Shown here: piece after piece, positions 25,988-34,591 of the stretch
How the letters are laid out: every line of letters starts with the position of its first letter
How positions within the stretch are numbered: the stretch's first letter is position 1
Origin: Motiliproteus coralliicola
GTDB taxonomy: Bacteria > Pseudomonadota > Gammaproteobacteria > Pseudomonadales > Balneatricaceae
Direction of reading: 5' to 3'
Assembly: GCF_003345655.1 (NCBI RefSeq)
Contig: NZ_QQOH01000002.1
Span: 310,001 to 374,000, forward strand
DNA: 64,000 nt
Made by a program: the position numbers and the translations under genes
Notes under the pieces: model-generated
Database searches by the model: none
What the model was told of the DNA's origin: nothing
The model's input: only the letters and a program-made list of their open reading frames with translations

Positions 25988-26974
25988 ATGAACTCCTTGA
26001 ACCGTATCCAGCGTTTAGTCTGCTTACCAATTCATCTCCGTCTGATCCTGATGGCGATGCTGTGGGCCGGGACCTTTGTGGCCGGCCGAGTCCTGAGTGC
26101 CAGTGTGGAGCCGCTGCCAGGGGCGACCGCCCGTTTCGGCGTTGCGCTGCTGTTGCTGCTGTTGATCAGTTGGAAAGTCGAAGGCGGACTGCCCCGGCTG
26201 AGTCGCGGTCAGCTGCTTAGCACCATGGCGTTGGGGGCTACCGGGGTGTTTCTGTACAACCTGTTTTTCCTGCAGGCGCTGACCCTGTTGCCGGCGTCGC
26301 GCACCGCGATCTTTGTGGCCCTGAACCCCATTGTGGTGGCGCTGGTGATGGCGGTCGGTTTCGGCGAGCGGATGTCACCGCTCAAGTGGCTGGGCTTTGT
26401 CGTGGCGTTGCTGGGGGTGGCGTTGGTGGTTAGTCGGGGTGAATTAAGCCTGCTGATCAACAATTTGGGCAGCGGCCTGGGAGCTGGTGAGCTGTCGATC
26501 ATCACCGCGGTCTTGAGCTGGGCCGCCTATACGGTGATCGGTAAGCAGGCTCTACGCGGGCTGACTCCGCTGGCGGCAACCACCTACGCCTCGTTGTGGG
26601 GATTCCTACTGTTACTGGGCAGTTCTCTGGTCAGCCCTTCGGCTAGTCTGTTTGTCGGGCTGAGTTCAGAGGCGATCACCGCGATTCTTTACCTGGCACT
26701 GGGGGGGACGGTGATTCCGTTCCTGTGGTTTTACCAGGGTGTGACCTTGTTGGGACCGGCACGAACGGCGCTTTATACCAATCTTGTGCCGGTGTTCGGA
26801 GTGCTGTTCGGCATTCTGTTGTTGGATGAGCCTTTGCTGCTGCCGGTGCTATTCGGCGGCGGGCTGGTGCTGATGGGAGTGGTGATGGCGAACTATCGCG
26901 CTAGCCAAGTTGATCAACCCAGTCACCAAAATCTATCCAATGAGGCATCTATCGGCGATCTTCGAATTCGTTGA
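25988..26974 (+). CDS. EamA/DMT-family transporter
   Basis: The 328-aa protein has ten membrane helices in two five-helix EamA repeats. Trp-Ala-Gly-Thr-Phe-Val-Ala-Gly-Arg near residue 20 opens repeat one; Ser-Trp-Ala-Ala-Tyr-Thr-Val-Ile-Gly-Lys near 180 opens repeat two. Family members export amino acids or metabolites. ATG 25988 matches the family start; the frame stays open far upstream only because it runs antisense through the LysR gene. Divergent LysR control is likely. Confidence 0.87.
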   Translation: MNSLNRIQRLVCLPIHLRLILMAMLWAGTFVAGRVLSASVEPLPGATARFGVALLLLLLISWKVEGGLPRLSRGQLLSTMALGATGVFLYNLFFLQALTLLPASRTAIFVALNPIVVALVMAVGFGERMSPLKWLGFVVALLGVALVVSRGELSLLINNLGSGLGAGELSIITAVLSWAAYTVIGKQALRGLTPLAATTYASLWGFLLLLGSSLVSPSASLFVGLSSEAITAILYLALGGTVIPFLWFYQGVTLLGPARTALYTNLVPVFGVLFGILLLDEPLLLPVLFGGGLVLMGVVMANYRASQVDQPSHQNLSNEASIGDLRIR

Positions 26975-27030
26975 TGATCAAGGCATTGGCCATGTCGACT
27001 TCCACAAGCGCTTTGCCCTCGGCTGCAGGA

Positions 27031-27510
27031 TTAATCCAGCGGCAGCAGGCTGCTGTTTTTGATCTCTTTGACCGACACGCTGGAGTGTAGCGCGCTGACA
27101 CCTTGAACGCGGCGTAGTTGGTGGATGCGTTCGTAGTATTCATCCAGGTCTCGGGCCACAACCTGGACCAGAAAGTCGAAGGTGCCGGTGACGCAGTGGC
27201 ATAACGGGATCCAGTCGGTCTGGGCGACGAACTGCTCGAATAGATCGGTGTTCTCTTCCTCGTGGCTGCTGAGGGTAATCTGGGTAAAACCGACCACGTT
27301 GAAGCCAAGTTTTTTGCGATTCAGCACTGCTCGATACTGATCGATGTAGCCTTCATCCTCGAGCTTTTTCCAACGTCGCCAGCAGGGCGTTTCGCTCAGA
27401 TTAACCTTCTCAGCGAGTTTGCTATTGCTGATTCGCCCATCCGATTGAATATGCTTCAACAGGGTGAGATCCGTGCTATCAAACTGCATGCTGGGTTTTT
27501 CTTTCTTCAT
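27031..27510 (-). CDS. Lrp/AsnC-family regulator, divergent from a LysE exporter
   Basis: The 159-aa protein has an N-terminal helix-turn-helix (Asp-Gly-Arg-Ile-Ser-Asn-Ser-Lys-Leu-Ala then Ser-Glu-Thr-Pro-Cys-Trp-Arg-Arg) and a C-terminal RAM effector domain with His-Cys-Val-Thr-Gly-Thr-Phe-Asp-Phe near 110. It is divergent from lysE-type exporter gene 27638 across 127 bases, a common Lrp-exporter pair in which an amino acid induces its own export. ATG 27489 is an alternative start. Confidence 0.87.
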   Translation of the reverse strand: MKKEKPSMQFDSTDLTLLKHIQSDGRISNSKLAEKVNLSETPCWRRWKKLEDEGYIDQYRAVLNRKKLGFNVVGFTQITLSSHEEENTDLFEQFVAQTDWIPLCHCVTGTFDFLVQVVARDLDEYYERIHQLRRVQGVSALHSSVSVKEIKNSSLLPLD

Positions 27511-27637
27511 TTTGTCTGTTTGAGAAATATTCTGCTCTAATGTGTATGAATCTTAATAGATAAAGCAATTTAATTCCTGCCCGATTCCATACACTACTTC
27601 GCTATCGAGACGCATCAAGAGTGGTGAAGGAGTTGAA

Positions 27638-28243
27638 ATGCTGAGTGTTCAAGCGGTAGTCGCGTTGTTGTTTTTTTCGCTGTCGATGTCGATCACACCT
27701 GGAGCCGGTAATCTGACGTTGCTGGGTATTTCGAATCGTTACGGTTTTGCTGCTGCGCTTCCTTTTGTTGCCGGTACTGCCGCTGGGGTACTGGTGGTGT
27801 TTGTCGGAGCCACTGCTGGCTTGGTGAGTTTGTTTGATCGTTATCCGGAGCTATACCAGCTGCTGAAAGTCGCCGGTGCACTCTATCTGCTGTATCTGTC
27901 CTGGGGCATTGCTTTTTCACGGAACGAGAACGCCGCTGATGAATCTCAGCCTTCAGGATTTGTCAGCGGCGCTCTGGTGCAGTTGCTCAATCCCAAGGCC
28001 TGGATTGCTGCGATGACGGTATTGTCACAATTTGCCGATCCGACCGAGCATTTTTCGATCCAGATTGGCCTGATCATCGGGTTGTTCTTGCTTGTGATGA
28101 CCGGCTGCACCCTATCTTGGGCTTATTTCGGGGCAATATTGAAACGGCTGCTCAGCTCACCCCAGCAGATGCGATGGATCAACCGAGGGCTAGGGCTGAC
28201 GTTGGCGATGACGGTGGTTTATATGTTGGTGCAGACCGGCTGA
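27638..28243 (+). CDS. LysE/RhtB-family amino-acid exporter
   Basis: The 201-aa protein has about six membrane helices. The family signature Ser-Ile-Thr-Pro-Gly-Ala-Gly-Asn is at residues 18-25, and Leu-Leu-Asn-Pro-Lys-Ala-Trp near 115 is the second conserved block. It is preceded by GAAGGAG, and probably exports an amino acid under control of the divergent Lrp-type regulator. The substrate is not evident. Confidence 0.88.
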   Translation: MLSVQAVVALLFFSLSMSITPGAGNLTLLGISNRYGFAAALPFVAGTAAGVLVVFVGATAGLVSLFDRYPELYQLLKVAGALYLLYLSWGIAFSRNENAADESQPSGFVSGALVQLLNPKAWIAAMTVLSQFADPTEHFSIQIGLIIGLFLLVMTGCTLSWAYFGAILKRLLSSPQQMRWINRGLGLTLAMTVVYMLVQTG

Positions 28244-28326
28244 GGGCTTGAGATCGCAACACTCCCATCTCCCTTCGTTAGTCTGGCCAGGCCCCTGTTG
28301 CATGGTGAAGCGCTTTTATCAGAGCA

Positions 28327-28542
28327 TTAATCACTCAGCGGGGTGCAGTCCGGTTTGCCCTGTCCACTGACGCCGCTGATCAGGCAGCGCTTGACCTTGC
28401 CGGTTCGGGTGTCGAGGATCCAGACCGCGGTGCCTTCGTCGTCGGCTCTGACTGCTTGCCAGCGGTTGTTATCGCTGTCCTTGGCATTGGCAGCGGGGGA
28501 GCATAGCAGCAGGGCTAGCAGGAGTGGGAGTAGCTGTTTCAT
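28327..28542 (-). CDS. Small exported protein of unknown function
   Basis: The 71-aa protein has a clear signal peptide (Lys-Gln then a leucine-rich core, cleavage after Ala-Asn-Ala) and a 50-residue mature part with two cysteines (Arg-Cys-Leu and Pro-Asp-Cys) that could pair. The mature sequence Trp-Ile-Leu-Asp-Thr-Arg-Thr-Gly-Lys-Val-Lys-Arg-Cys resembles small periplasmic beta-proteins of no known function. GGAG lies 7 bases before the ATG. Confidence 0.7.
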   Translation of the reverse strand: MKQLLPLLLALLLCSPAANAKDSDNNRWQAVRADDEGTAVWILDTRTGKVKRCLISGVSGQGKPDCTPLSD

Positions 28543-28617
28543 GGTCTGGCTCCGGTGTTTTGTGGTGATCCATTGAGCCTGAAGTGTAGTTGCGGACCGG
28601 CGATCAGTAGCGGGAAA

Positions 28618-29358
28618 TTAAGACCATAGCTCGCTTACCGGGGTCTCCGGGGTGAAGCGGTCGGCCACCTGGGCCTGCAGCAGTTCGGCACAGGCCAGCG
28701 CATCGGTCAGGGCGTGGTGGGGGCGATAGAAGGGCAGTCGGTAGCGGGAGCGGCTCTCGGCCAGGGCGATGGAGACCTGTTGGCGTTTGAACAGCTGGCT
28801 CCAGATCGACAATGGGCGATGCAGGCGGGCTTCCAGCTCCAGGGTATCGATGACCGGAAAGCGGATCCCCTCGCCGGTTCGAAAGCGCAGCGCGGCATCC
28901 AGGAATTTACGTTCGATCTCGCTGCAATGGACCACCAGGATTCGACCGGCCAAGGCCTCGAGCAGTGGCTCGATAATGCTACTCAGGTCATCGGCATCGG
29001 CAACTTCGGAATGGGTAATCCCATGGATGACCACGGAGCTGGAGGAAAGGGGGACGCGGGGGCGAAGGATCCATTCACGGGCGTCGGCGCAGCGGATTCT
29101 CGCCAGGGACAGCGGCACCAGACCAATACTGACGATACCGTCACGCTCCGGATCCAGCCCGGTGGTCTCGAAATCCATCGCCACCAGCGGAGCCTTGCTG
29201 ATCGGGGTGTCAGCGGCGACCATGCCCGCCCGATAGTAGCGTTGCAGGCGCGGATCCCTGGCCTGCTGTTCCAGCCGTTGAAACTCAGTCGCCCAGTCTT
29301 GGACTGCCTGCTCCGGCCGGGAATCGCTGTTGAGGTGATCGGGTTTGAGATAAAACAT
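28618..29358 (-). CDS. DnaQ-like 3'-5' exonuclease (DEDDh)
   Basis: The 246-aa protein carries the exonuclease motifs Met-Asp-Phe-Glu-Thr-Thr-Gly-Leu-Asp (Exo I, ~61-69), a Val-Ile-His-Gly-Ile-Thr block near 112, and His-His-Ala-Leu-Thr-Asp-Ala near 215 (Exo III, DEDDh His and Asp). The 55-residue N-terminal helical extension is typical for the stand-alone exonucleases found next to DUF294 genes. It follows that gene after 14 bases. A DNA-repair or RNA-trimming role cannot be told apart. Confidence 0.85.
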   Translation of the reverse strand: MFYLKPDHLNSDSRPEQAVQDWATEFQRLEQQARDPRLQRYYRAGMVAADTPISKAPLVAMDFETTGLDPERDGIVSIGLVPLSLARIRCADAREWILRPRVPLSSSSVVIHGITHSEVADADDLSSIIEPLLEALAGRILVVHCSEIERKFLDAALRFRTGEGIRFPVIDTLELEARLHRPLSIWSQLFKRQQVSIALAESRSRYRLPFYRPHHALTDALACAELLQAQVADRFTPETPVSELWS

Positions 29359-29372
29359 CGTCGTTGACCGGG

Positions 29373-31262
29373 TTAGCGACCGGGGGTGTAGCGAAAGCGC
29401 AGGTACTTCTGAGCATCACTGAGCAACTGGAACGCATCCTTGAGATGCTTGCGCTCAAATTCGGATAGGTTCTCCGGCTCGATGTTGTTATCCGGCTCGC
29501 GCTCGTCGTCCAGATCCAGCGCCTGATGGCGAATTCGAACTAGGGAGATGAACTCCAGCGCATCGCGAAGATCCTGTCCGCGGCCTCGCGGCAGGATATC
29601 GGCGGCGATAATGTCGTCCAGGCGTTCAAACGAATTCAGCGCTTCGGAACCAACCGCCAGGGCATGGACCCGGATCAGGTCGACCAGCGGCGCGGTGCCC
29701 CGACGCTTGATATTGATCGAATTGCCGTGACGTCCGTCGGTCTCCATCACAAAGTCTTTGAAGAACCCCAGCGGCGGCGTGCGTAGCAGGGCGTTACGAG
29801 CCATGGAGGCCAGAAACCTCGGGCTGCGCCGGGCTTTGTCCAGGATCCGGCGGTATAGCTGATCGGCCCAGCTCACCTCGCCCCAGACCCCTTTGATATC
29901 GAAAAATATCGAGCTGTTGAGCAGGGTCTCGGGGGTGGGTTGCTCGATCCACTGGTCAAAATAGCGCTGCCATACCCGCCGCGGCTGTCGCCATCGGGGA
30001 TTGGTGGCCATGACTTCGCCGCTGCAATAGCTGTAACCGCAGGCGTTCAGTCCATCGCAGACAAACTTGGCCAGGGCTTCGAAGTAGTCGCCATGCTGAG
30101 CTTCGTCATAGCTGTCGTCCAAAATCAGGGCATTGTCCTGGTCGCTGGCCAGTGCTTGCTCATCACGGGCCATCGAGCCCAGAGCGACGAAGCAGTAAGG
30201 GACCGGCGGTGGTCCCAGGATCTCCTCGGCCAGCTCCAGCAGCCGTTGCTTGAAGCTGCGGCCGATCACCGCCATCGCACTGCCGATCATCCGCGAATTG
30301 GCATCCTCGGTGACCATCCGTCGAAAACAGGCGGCGGCATCGGCAGACAATGCGCTCAACGTCTCAACCTCCATCTGGCGATGAATGCTGCTGACCACGA
30401 ACAGGCTGTTCTGGGATTCGTACCGGATAATATCGGTCAGATCCACCATCCCCAACGGTACCCCGCGGCGCATCACCGGCAGGTGGTGAACGTTGTGCTG
30501 CAGCATTACCAGCATCGCTTCGAACACCAGTTGATTGGACTCGATACTGTAGAGTGCCGGTGACATGATCTGGGCTACCGGAGTGCTGTAGTCGCGCCCT
30601 TCGGCGACCAGCCGGTCGCGCAGATCCCGGTCGGTGACGATCCCGACCACAGTCGGCGGCTCATGGGTGACAGCTTCGGCCTCAGCCTGGCCGGTGTCGG
30701 TGATCAACAGCGCAGCCATGCCGGTCTCAACCATCTTCTGGGCCGCTTCCTGGGCGCTGGCGAAAGCCGAGACGGTAACCGGTTCGCGCATTACCAGGTC
30801 GCGCACCGGGGCGTTCATCAGGTCGTTGGCGTCTTCACGCTGTGAGACCGCCTGACGCAGTCGGGTTCGATCTTCGACCTCGACGTAGTCGGCGAACTCT
30901 TCATTGGCCTCGAACAGCTCGTTGAAGATCGGCTCCGGGAGTAGATAGACCAGGCTGTCTTCCAGCGCCCGCGCCGGGAAACGGACCACCCCGTTGCGTA
31001 ACAACCCGAATTCGCCAAAGATGCCGCCTTCGCTGAGCCGGTTGTAAAGGCTGCCATTGCGGCGAAACACCTCCACCGCACCGCTACGAATGACATGCAG
31101 GGCATCAACCCGACCACCAAGACTGAGAATCTCGCTTCCCGCCTTGAAGTAGGCCACTTCGATCTGGCTGGCTGCATGCTGCAACTCCTCGTCAGACAAC
31201 GAGGAAAAGGGCATATGCTCACGCAGAAATTGAGCGACTTCAGGGTTTTCGGGAAGCGACAT
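29373..31262 (-). CDS. DUF294-type nucleotidyltransferase-like protein with cNMP and CBS domains
   Basis: The 629-aa protein has, in order: a cyclic-nucleotide-binding-like domain (~15-130), two CBS domains (~150-285), a putative nucleotidyltransferase domain (DUF294, ~320-470) with Gly-Ser-Met-Ala-Arg-Asp-Glu-Gln near 362 and Asp-Gln-Asp-Asn-Ala, and a substrate-binding C-terminal helical domain. The layout equals that of GlnD-like signalling proteins often near acetate or DNA-metabolism genes. Two overlapping hairpins lie just upstream of its start. With the exonuclease it forms a two-gene unit; its target is unknown. Confidence 0.88.
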   Translation of the reverse strand: MSLPENPEVAQFLREHMPFSSLSDEELQHAASQIEVAYFKAGSEILSLGGRVDALHVIRSGAVEVFRRNGSLYNRLSEGGIFGEFGLLRNGVVRFPARALEDSLVYLLPEPIFNELFEANEEFADYVEVEDRTRLRQAVSQREDANDLMNAPVRDLVMREPVTVSAFASAQEAAQKMVETGMAALLITDTGQAEAEAVTHEPPTVVGIVTDRDLRDRLVAEGRDYSTPVAQIMSPALYSIESNQLVFEAMLVMLQHNVHHLPVMRRGVPLGMVDLTDIIRYESQNSLFVVSSIHRQMEVETLSALSADAAACFRRMVTEDANSRMIGSAMAVIGRSFKQRLLELAEEILGPPPVPYCFVALGSMARDEQALASDQDNALILDDSYDEAQHGDYFEALAKFVCDGLNACGYSYCSGEVMATNPRWRQPRRVWQRYFDQWIEQPTPETLLNSSIFFDIKGVWGEVSWADQLYRRILDKARRSPRFLASMARNALLRTPPLGFFKDFVMETDGRHGNSINIKRRGTAPLVDLIRVHALAVGSEALNSFERLDDIIAADILPRGRGQDLRDALEFISLVRIRHQALDLDDEREPDNNIEPENLSEFERKHLKDAFQLLSDAQKYLRFRYTPGR

Positions 31263-31309
31263 CCGCCGATCTCCTAGGCAGCACCGGTTAGACCGGCGCT
31301 GTGATGATG

Positions 31310-31377
31310 GCTATTAATCCGGCAACCATTGTTGTCAGATTAATAGCGCGAACCCGTGAAATACAGCGTGTTCGCGC
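31310..31377. repeat. Two overlapping perfect hairpins between the BCCT and DUF294 genes
   Basis: gctattaatc (31310) pairs with gattaatagc (31338), a perfect 10-bp repeat. gcgcgaac (31346) pairs with gttcgcgc (31370), a perfect 8-bp repeat, sharing two bases with the first. They lie after the BCCT stop and before the DUF294 start on the transcribed strand. No T-tract follows, so a switching leader or protein site is possible as well as a Rho-type 3' end. Confidence 0.7.
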
Positions 31378-31393
31378 CTATGTGCCCGTTTGA

Positions 31394-33025
31394 TTAGTTG
31401 GCGCGCGGCTCCGAAGCCAGGCCTTTGACGACAGCGATACAGGCGACCAGCAGCACCACGGTGAACGGGAAGCCGGTCGACACCGACATCGCCTGCAGGG
31501 CTACCAGGCCACCACCGAGAATCAGGGCGATCGCGACCAAACCTTCGAAGGTACACCAGAACACCCGCTGCGGCGTCGGTGCATCCACCTTGCCGCCGGC
31601 GGCGATTACATCGATCACCAGCGAGCCGGAATCGGATGAGGTGATAAAGAACACCACCACCAAAATAATGGCGATAAAGGAGGTGATCTGAGCCAGCGGC
31701 AGCACATCCAGCATGGTGAACAGCTGCAACGGCAGGGCCGCTTGAGTTACCGCCTGATAGCCGTCGTTGACCACCTGACTGATGGCGGTACCGCCGAAGA
31801 CGCTCATCCAGAGTACGCAGGCGGCAGACGGAACCAGCAGCACCGAGACCATAAACTCACGGACGGTACGGCCCCGGGATACCCGCGCGATAAACATGCC
31901 GACAAACGGTGACCAGGAGATCCACCAGGCCCAGTAGAACGCGGTCCAACCCTGGGAGAAGTTCACGTCTTCCCGACCGACCGGATTGGCCAGTGCCGGC
32001 AGGTATTCCAGGTAGGCTCCCAGGTTGCTGAATACGCCGCTGATAATCGCCAGGGTCGGTCCCACGGCAATCACAAACAGCAACAGCATCAATGCCAGCA
32101 CCATGTTGATCTCGGAAAGGCGTTTGACCCCGGCGTCCAGTCCGGCGATGACCGAGACCAGTGCAATGATGGTGATCAGCACTACCAGAATGATCTGGGT
32201 GGTGTCGCCTTCGGGAATGCCGAACAGGTAGTTCAATCCCGACGAGGCTTGGGCCGCGCCGAAGCCCAGCGAGGTCGCCAGACCAAACAGGGTTGCCAGA
32301 ACCGCCAAGATATCGATGATATGCCCAGGCCAGCCCCAGATCCGCTCACCCAATAGCGGGTAGAATACCGAGCGCATGGTCAGCGGCAGGCCTTTGTTGA
32401 AGGAGAACAGGGCTAGCCCCAGTGCCAGTACGGCATAGATCGCCCAGGGGTGCAGGCCCCAGTGGTAGATGGTGGCGGCCATGCCCAGACGGGCCGCTTC
32501 TTCGGCATTGCCGGCGGCCGCACCCAGAGGAGCCCAGTCGGTACGAACACCGTTCTCCAGGCTGGTGCCACCCAGTGAGCTGCTAAAGTGGGACAGCGGC
32601 TCGGAAACCCCGAAGAACATCAAGCCGATCCCCATCCCGGCGGCGAATAGCATCGAGAACCAACCCAGATAGGTGTAATCGGGGGTCGCCTCGGTGCCGC
32701 CCAGTCGCACTTTGCCCAGTGGCGACAGGGCCAAGCCCAGACAGACCAGCACGAAGATATTGCCGGATGCGATAAAGAACCAATCGAGATTGGACGTCAG
32801 CCAGCCCCGAAGTCCGCTGAACATCGGTTCTACCTGGCTCTGAAACGCCAGGGTGAGAACCACAAACGCGATCACCAGCAGGGCCGAAATAGCAAAAACC
32901 CGGTTGTGGATATCCAGTCCAAGTGGGCCGACGTTGACAACGACGTTGTCCTGACCGACCTGATAATCCGTATCGATGGGGTTGACCTTCCCATCTGGAG
33001 CCATTAGCTCCTTTGCATCACTCAT
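31394..33025 (-). CDS. BCCT-family betaine/choline-type transporter
   Basis: The 543-aa protein has about twelve membrane helices. The BCCT signature region is clear: Gly-Met-Gly-Ile-Gly-Leu-Met-Phe-Phe-Gly-Val-Ser-Glu near 131-143, Tyr-His-Trp-Gly-Leu-His-Pro-Trp near 188, and Trp-Trp-Ile-Ser-Trp-Ser-Pro-Phe-Val-Gly near 370. The run Gly-Met-Gly-Ile-Gly (rather than Gly-Ile-Gly) indicates sodium-coupled uptake of a trimethylammonium or DMSP-like osmolyte. GGGAGG precedes the ATG. Confidence 0.92.
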   Translation of the reverse strand: MSDAKELMAPDGKVNPIDTDYQVGQDNVVVNVGPLGLDIHNRVFAISALLVIAFVVLTLAFQSQVEPMFSGLRGWLTSNLDWFFIASGNIFVLVCLGLALSPLGKVRLGGTEATPDYTYLGWFSMLFAAGMGIGLMFFGVSEPLSHFSSSLGGTSLENGVRTDWAPLGAAAGNAEEAARLGMAATIYHWGLHPWAIYAVLALGLALFSFNKGLPLTMRSVFYPLLGERIWGWPGHIIDILAVLATLFGLATSLGFGAAQASSGLNYLFGIPEGDTTQIILVVLITIIALVSVIAGLDAGVKRLSEINMVLALMLLLFVIAVGPTLAIISGVFSNLGAYLEYLPALANPVGREDVNFSQGWTAFYWAWWISWSPFVGMFIARVSRGRTVREFMVSVLLVPSAACVLWMSVFGGTAISQVVNDGYQAVTQAALPLQLFTMLDVLPLAQITSFIAIILVVVFFITSSDSGSLVIDVIAAGGKVDAPTPQRVFWCTFEGLVAIALILGGGLVALQAMSVSTGFPFTVVLLVACIAVVKGLASEPRAN

Positions 33026-33400
33026 GTTGCCTCCCTGGGCAAAAAAGTCTTCTGAAGAATCTGGTACAACCCTAGCTTATTAAAAAGGATCAGGGCGTTA
33101 GGCTTGGTCTGAATTGACAGTGGCTGCTATGCAACAGCCAAGGGGCTGCTGATAACAGACGGTTGAAAACGAATCCAGCGGAAAGCCCTTGACCCGCCTA
33201 GGTCGGTACGCCAACAAGCTTAACATGCATGCCAACTGTCATCCCCCGCAAAGCGGAAATTCCGGGGACATCGAATCCCACATTCTTTATCAGTTTTTAT
33301 GGTATGTTCAGCGTTTTGCTGTGAAGAGACAGGACAGGGCTGAATCTGCCGTCAGACGTTCTTTTTATCGACGCAGGTTCCCTCGCCCAGGGATTAACGT
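33026..33400. other. Divergent intergenic region, BCCT and hemerythrin-GGDEF
   Basis: This 375-base gap carries the leaders of two divergent genes. A small hairpin (ggctg...cagcc) lies near 33122 and a REP-like repeat at 33237. A short + strand frame across 33189-33476 has no family resemblance and overlaps the real gene start, so I do not call it. Confidence 0.5.
33237..33270. repeat. REP-like palindromic element
   Basis: The stretch starts tgtcatccccc and ends tccggggaca with a cgcaaagcg core. It resembles the short GTCAT-CCC(C)GCNNAGCGG type intergenic palindromes common in proteobacteria. I cannot test its copy number here. Confidence 0.35.
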
Positions 33401-34507
33401 ATGGAAGCATTTCATTGGGATACACATTTTGAAACGGGGTTGGATAGCGTCGATGATCAGCATCGCCACCTCGTAGACAGCATCAATCTATTTGGAGAAA
33501 AAATTTCAGCCAATCAGCTCAGCGAACAGGATCTGGGCGAGTTGTTGGGTGGCCTGAAAGATTACGCGATCTTCCACTTTGAAGAGGAAGAGCGCTTTAT
33601 GATCGACTCGGGTCTCGATCAGCGCCATCTGGATCACCACTTCAAGGCCCATCGAATGTTTCTGGATGATGTGCAGCGTCTATCCAACTCCGATCCAAAC
33701 AGTTCACCCCAAAGTTCCAGAGACCTGTTGGCCTTCTTATCCCATTGGCTGGCCTTCCACATCCTTGGTGAAGATCAGTTTATGGCTCGCCAGATCCGCT
33801 ATATCAATCAGGGGATGACACCAGCCCAGGCATTCGAAAAGGGTATTCTGCAGTCCCATGAAGCACTGGGGCCGCTGTTGGAAGCGCTGAACGGATTGTT
33901 TGAGCAGGTTTCTCGCAGAAACGAGGAGCTGCAGCACCTTAACGACAACCTGGAAAAGTTGGTACAGCAGCGGACCGTGGAACTCCAACACGCCGTCAAA
34001 GAGTTGGAGGAGCTGGCCTTGACCGATGTGCTGACCGGCCTTCCCAATCGTCGGCATGCAATGCGGATGTTGTCGATTCTCTGGGACGAAGCGATCGCAT
34101 CAGCAAAGCCGCTGAGCTGCATGATGATCGATGCCGATCACTTCAAAGAGATCAACGACGGTTATGGTCATGATTGTGGCGATAAGGTTCTCAAAGAGCT
34201 GGCGGTCATGCTGAAAAACTCGGTTCGAACCGATGACGTCGTTGCCCGCCTGGGGGGGGATGAGTTTTTCATCATCTGCCCGAATACCGGCGTCGAAGGT
34301 GCCGCCATCGTTGCCGAACAGCTATTGGGAGCAGTCAATGGCCTGACCGTCGCTACTGGTGAGGGGGCCTGGAAGGGCAGTATCAGCGTCGGAGTCGCGA
34401 GCCGGCATGAGGGCATGGACAACTACGATGCCTTTATCAAAGAGGCCGATGAAGGTGTTTATCGTGCCAAACGGGACGGCAAAAACTGTATTCGCTACCA
34501 GTCCTGA
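33401..34507 (+). CDS. Hemerythrin-GGDEF diguanylate cyclase
   Basis: The 368-aa protein joins an N-terminal bacteriohemerythrin domain (1-130) to a coiled linker (~165-205) and a GGDEF domain. The di-iron ligands are visible as His in Asp-Asp-Gln-His, Phe-His-Phe-Glu-Glu-Glu near 58, His-Leu-Asp-His-His-Phe near 76 and a late His...Asp pair. The cyclase has an intact Gly-Gly-Asp-Glu-Phe at 285-289 with an Arg-x-x-Asp inhibitory site five residues before it. It should make c-di-GMP in response to O2, NO or redox state. It stands alone, with a terminator behind. Confidence 0.92.
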   Translation: MEAFHWDTHFETGLDSVDDQHRHLVDSINLFGEKISANQLSEQDLGELLGGLKDYAIFHFEEEERFMIDSGLDQRHLDHHFKAHRMFLDDVQRLSNSDPNSSPQSSRDLLAFLSHWLAFHILGEDQFMARQIRYINQGMTPAQAFEKGILQSHEALGPLLEALNGLFEQVSRRNEELQHLNDNLEKLVQQRTVELQHAVKELEELALTDVLTGLPNRRHAMRMLSILWDEAIASAKPLSCMMIDADHFKEINDGYGHDCGDKVLKELAVMLKNSVRTDDVVARLGGDEFFIICPNTGVEGAAIVAEQLLGAVNGLTVATGEGAWKGSISVGVASRHEGMDNYDAFIKEADEGVYRAKRDGKNCIRYQS

Positions 34508-34533
34508 TCCCGTTATCGTATGAGTGTTCCAGT

Positions 34534-34564
34534 AAGCCCTGAATCGGTTGATTCGGGGCTTTTA
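34534..34564 (+). terminator. Intrinsic terminator, hemerythrin-GGDEF gene
   Basis: agccctgaatc and gattcggggct form an 11-bp stem with one G-U pair and a GGTT loop, followed by tttta. It lies between convergent genes and may serve both strands. Confidence 0.75.
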
Positions 34565-34591
34565 GTTGCGTGCTGGGATCGGTAGAGAATC

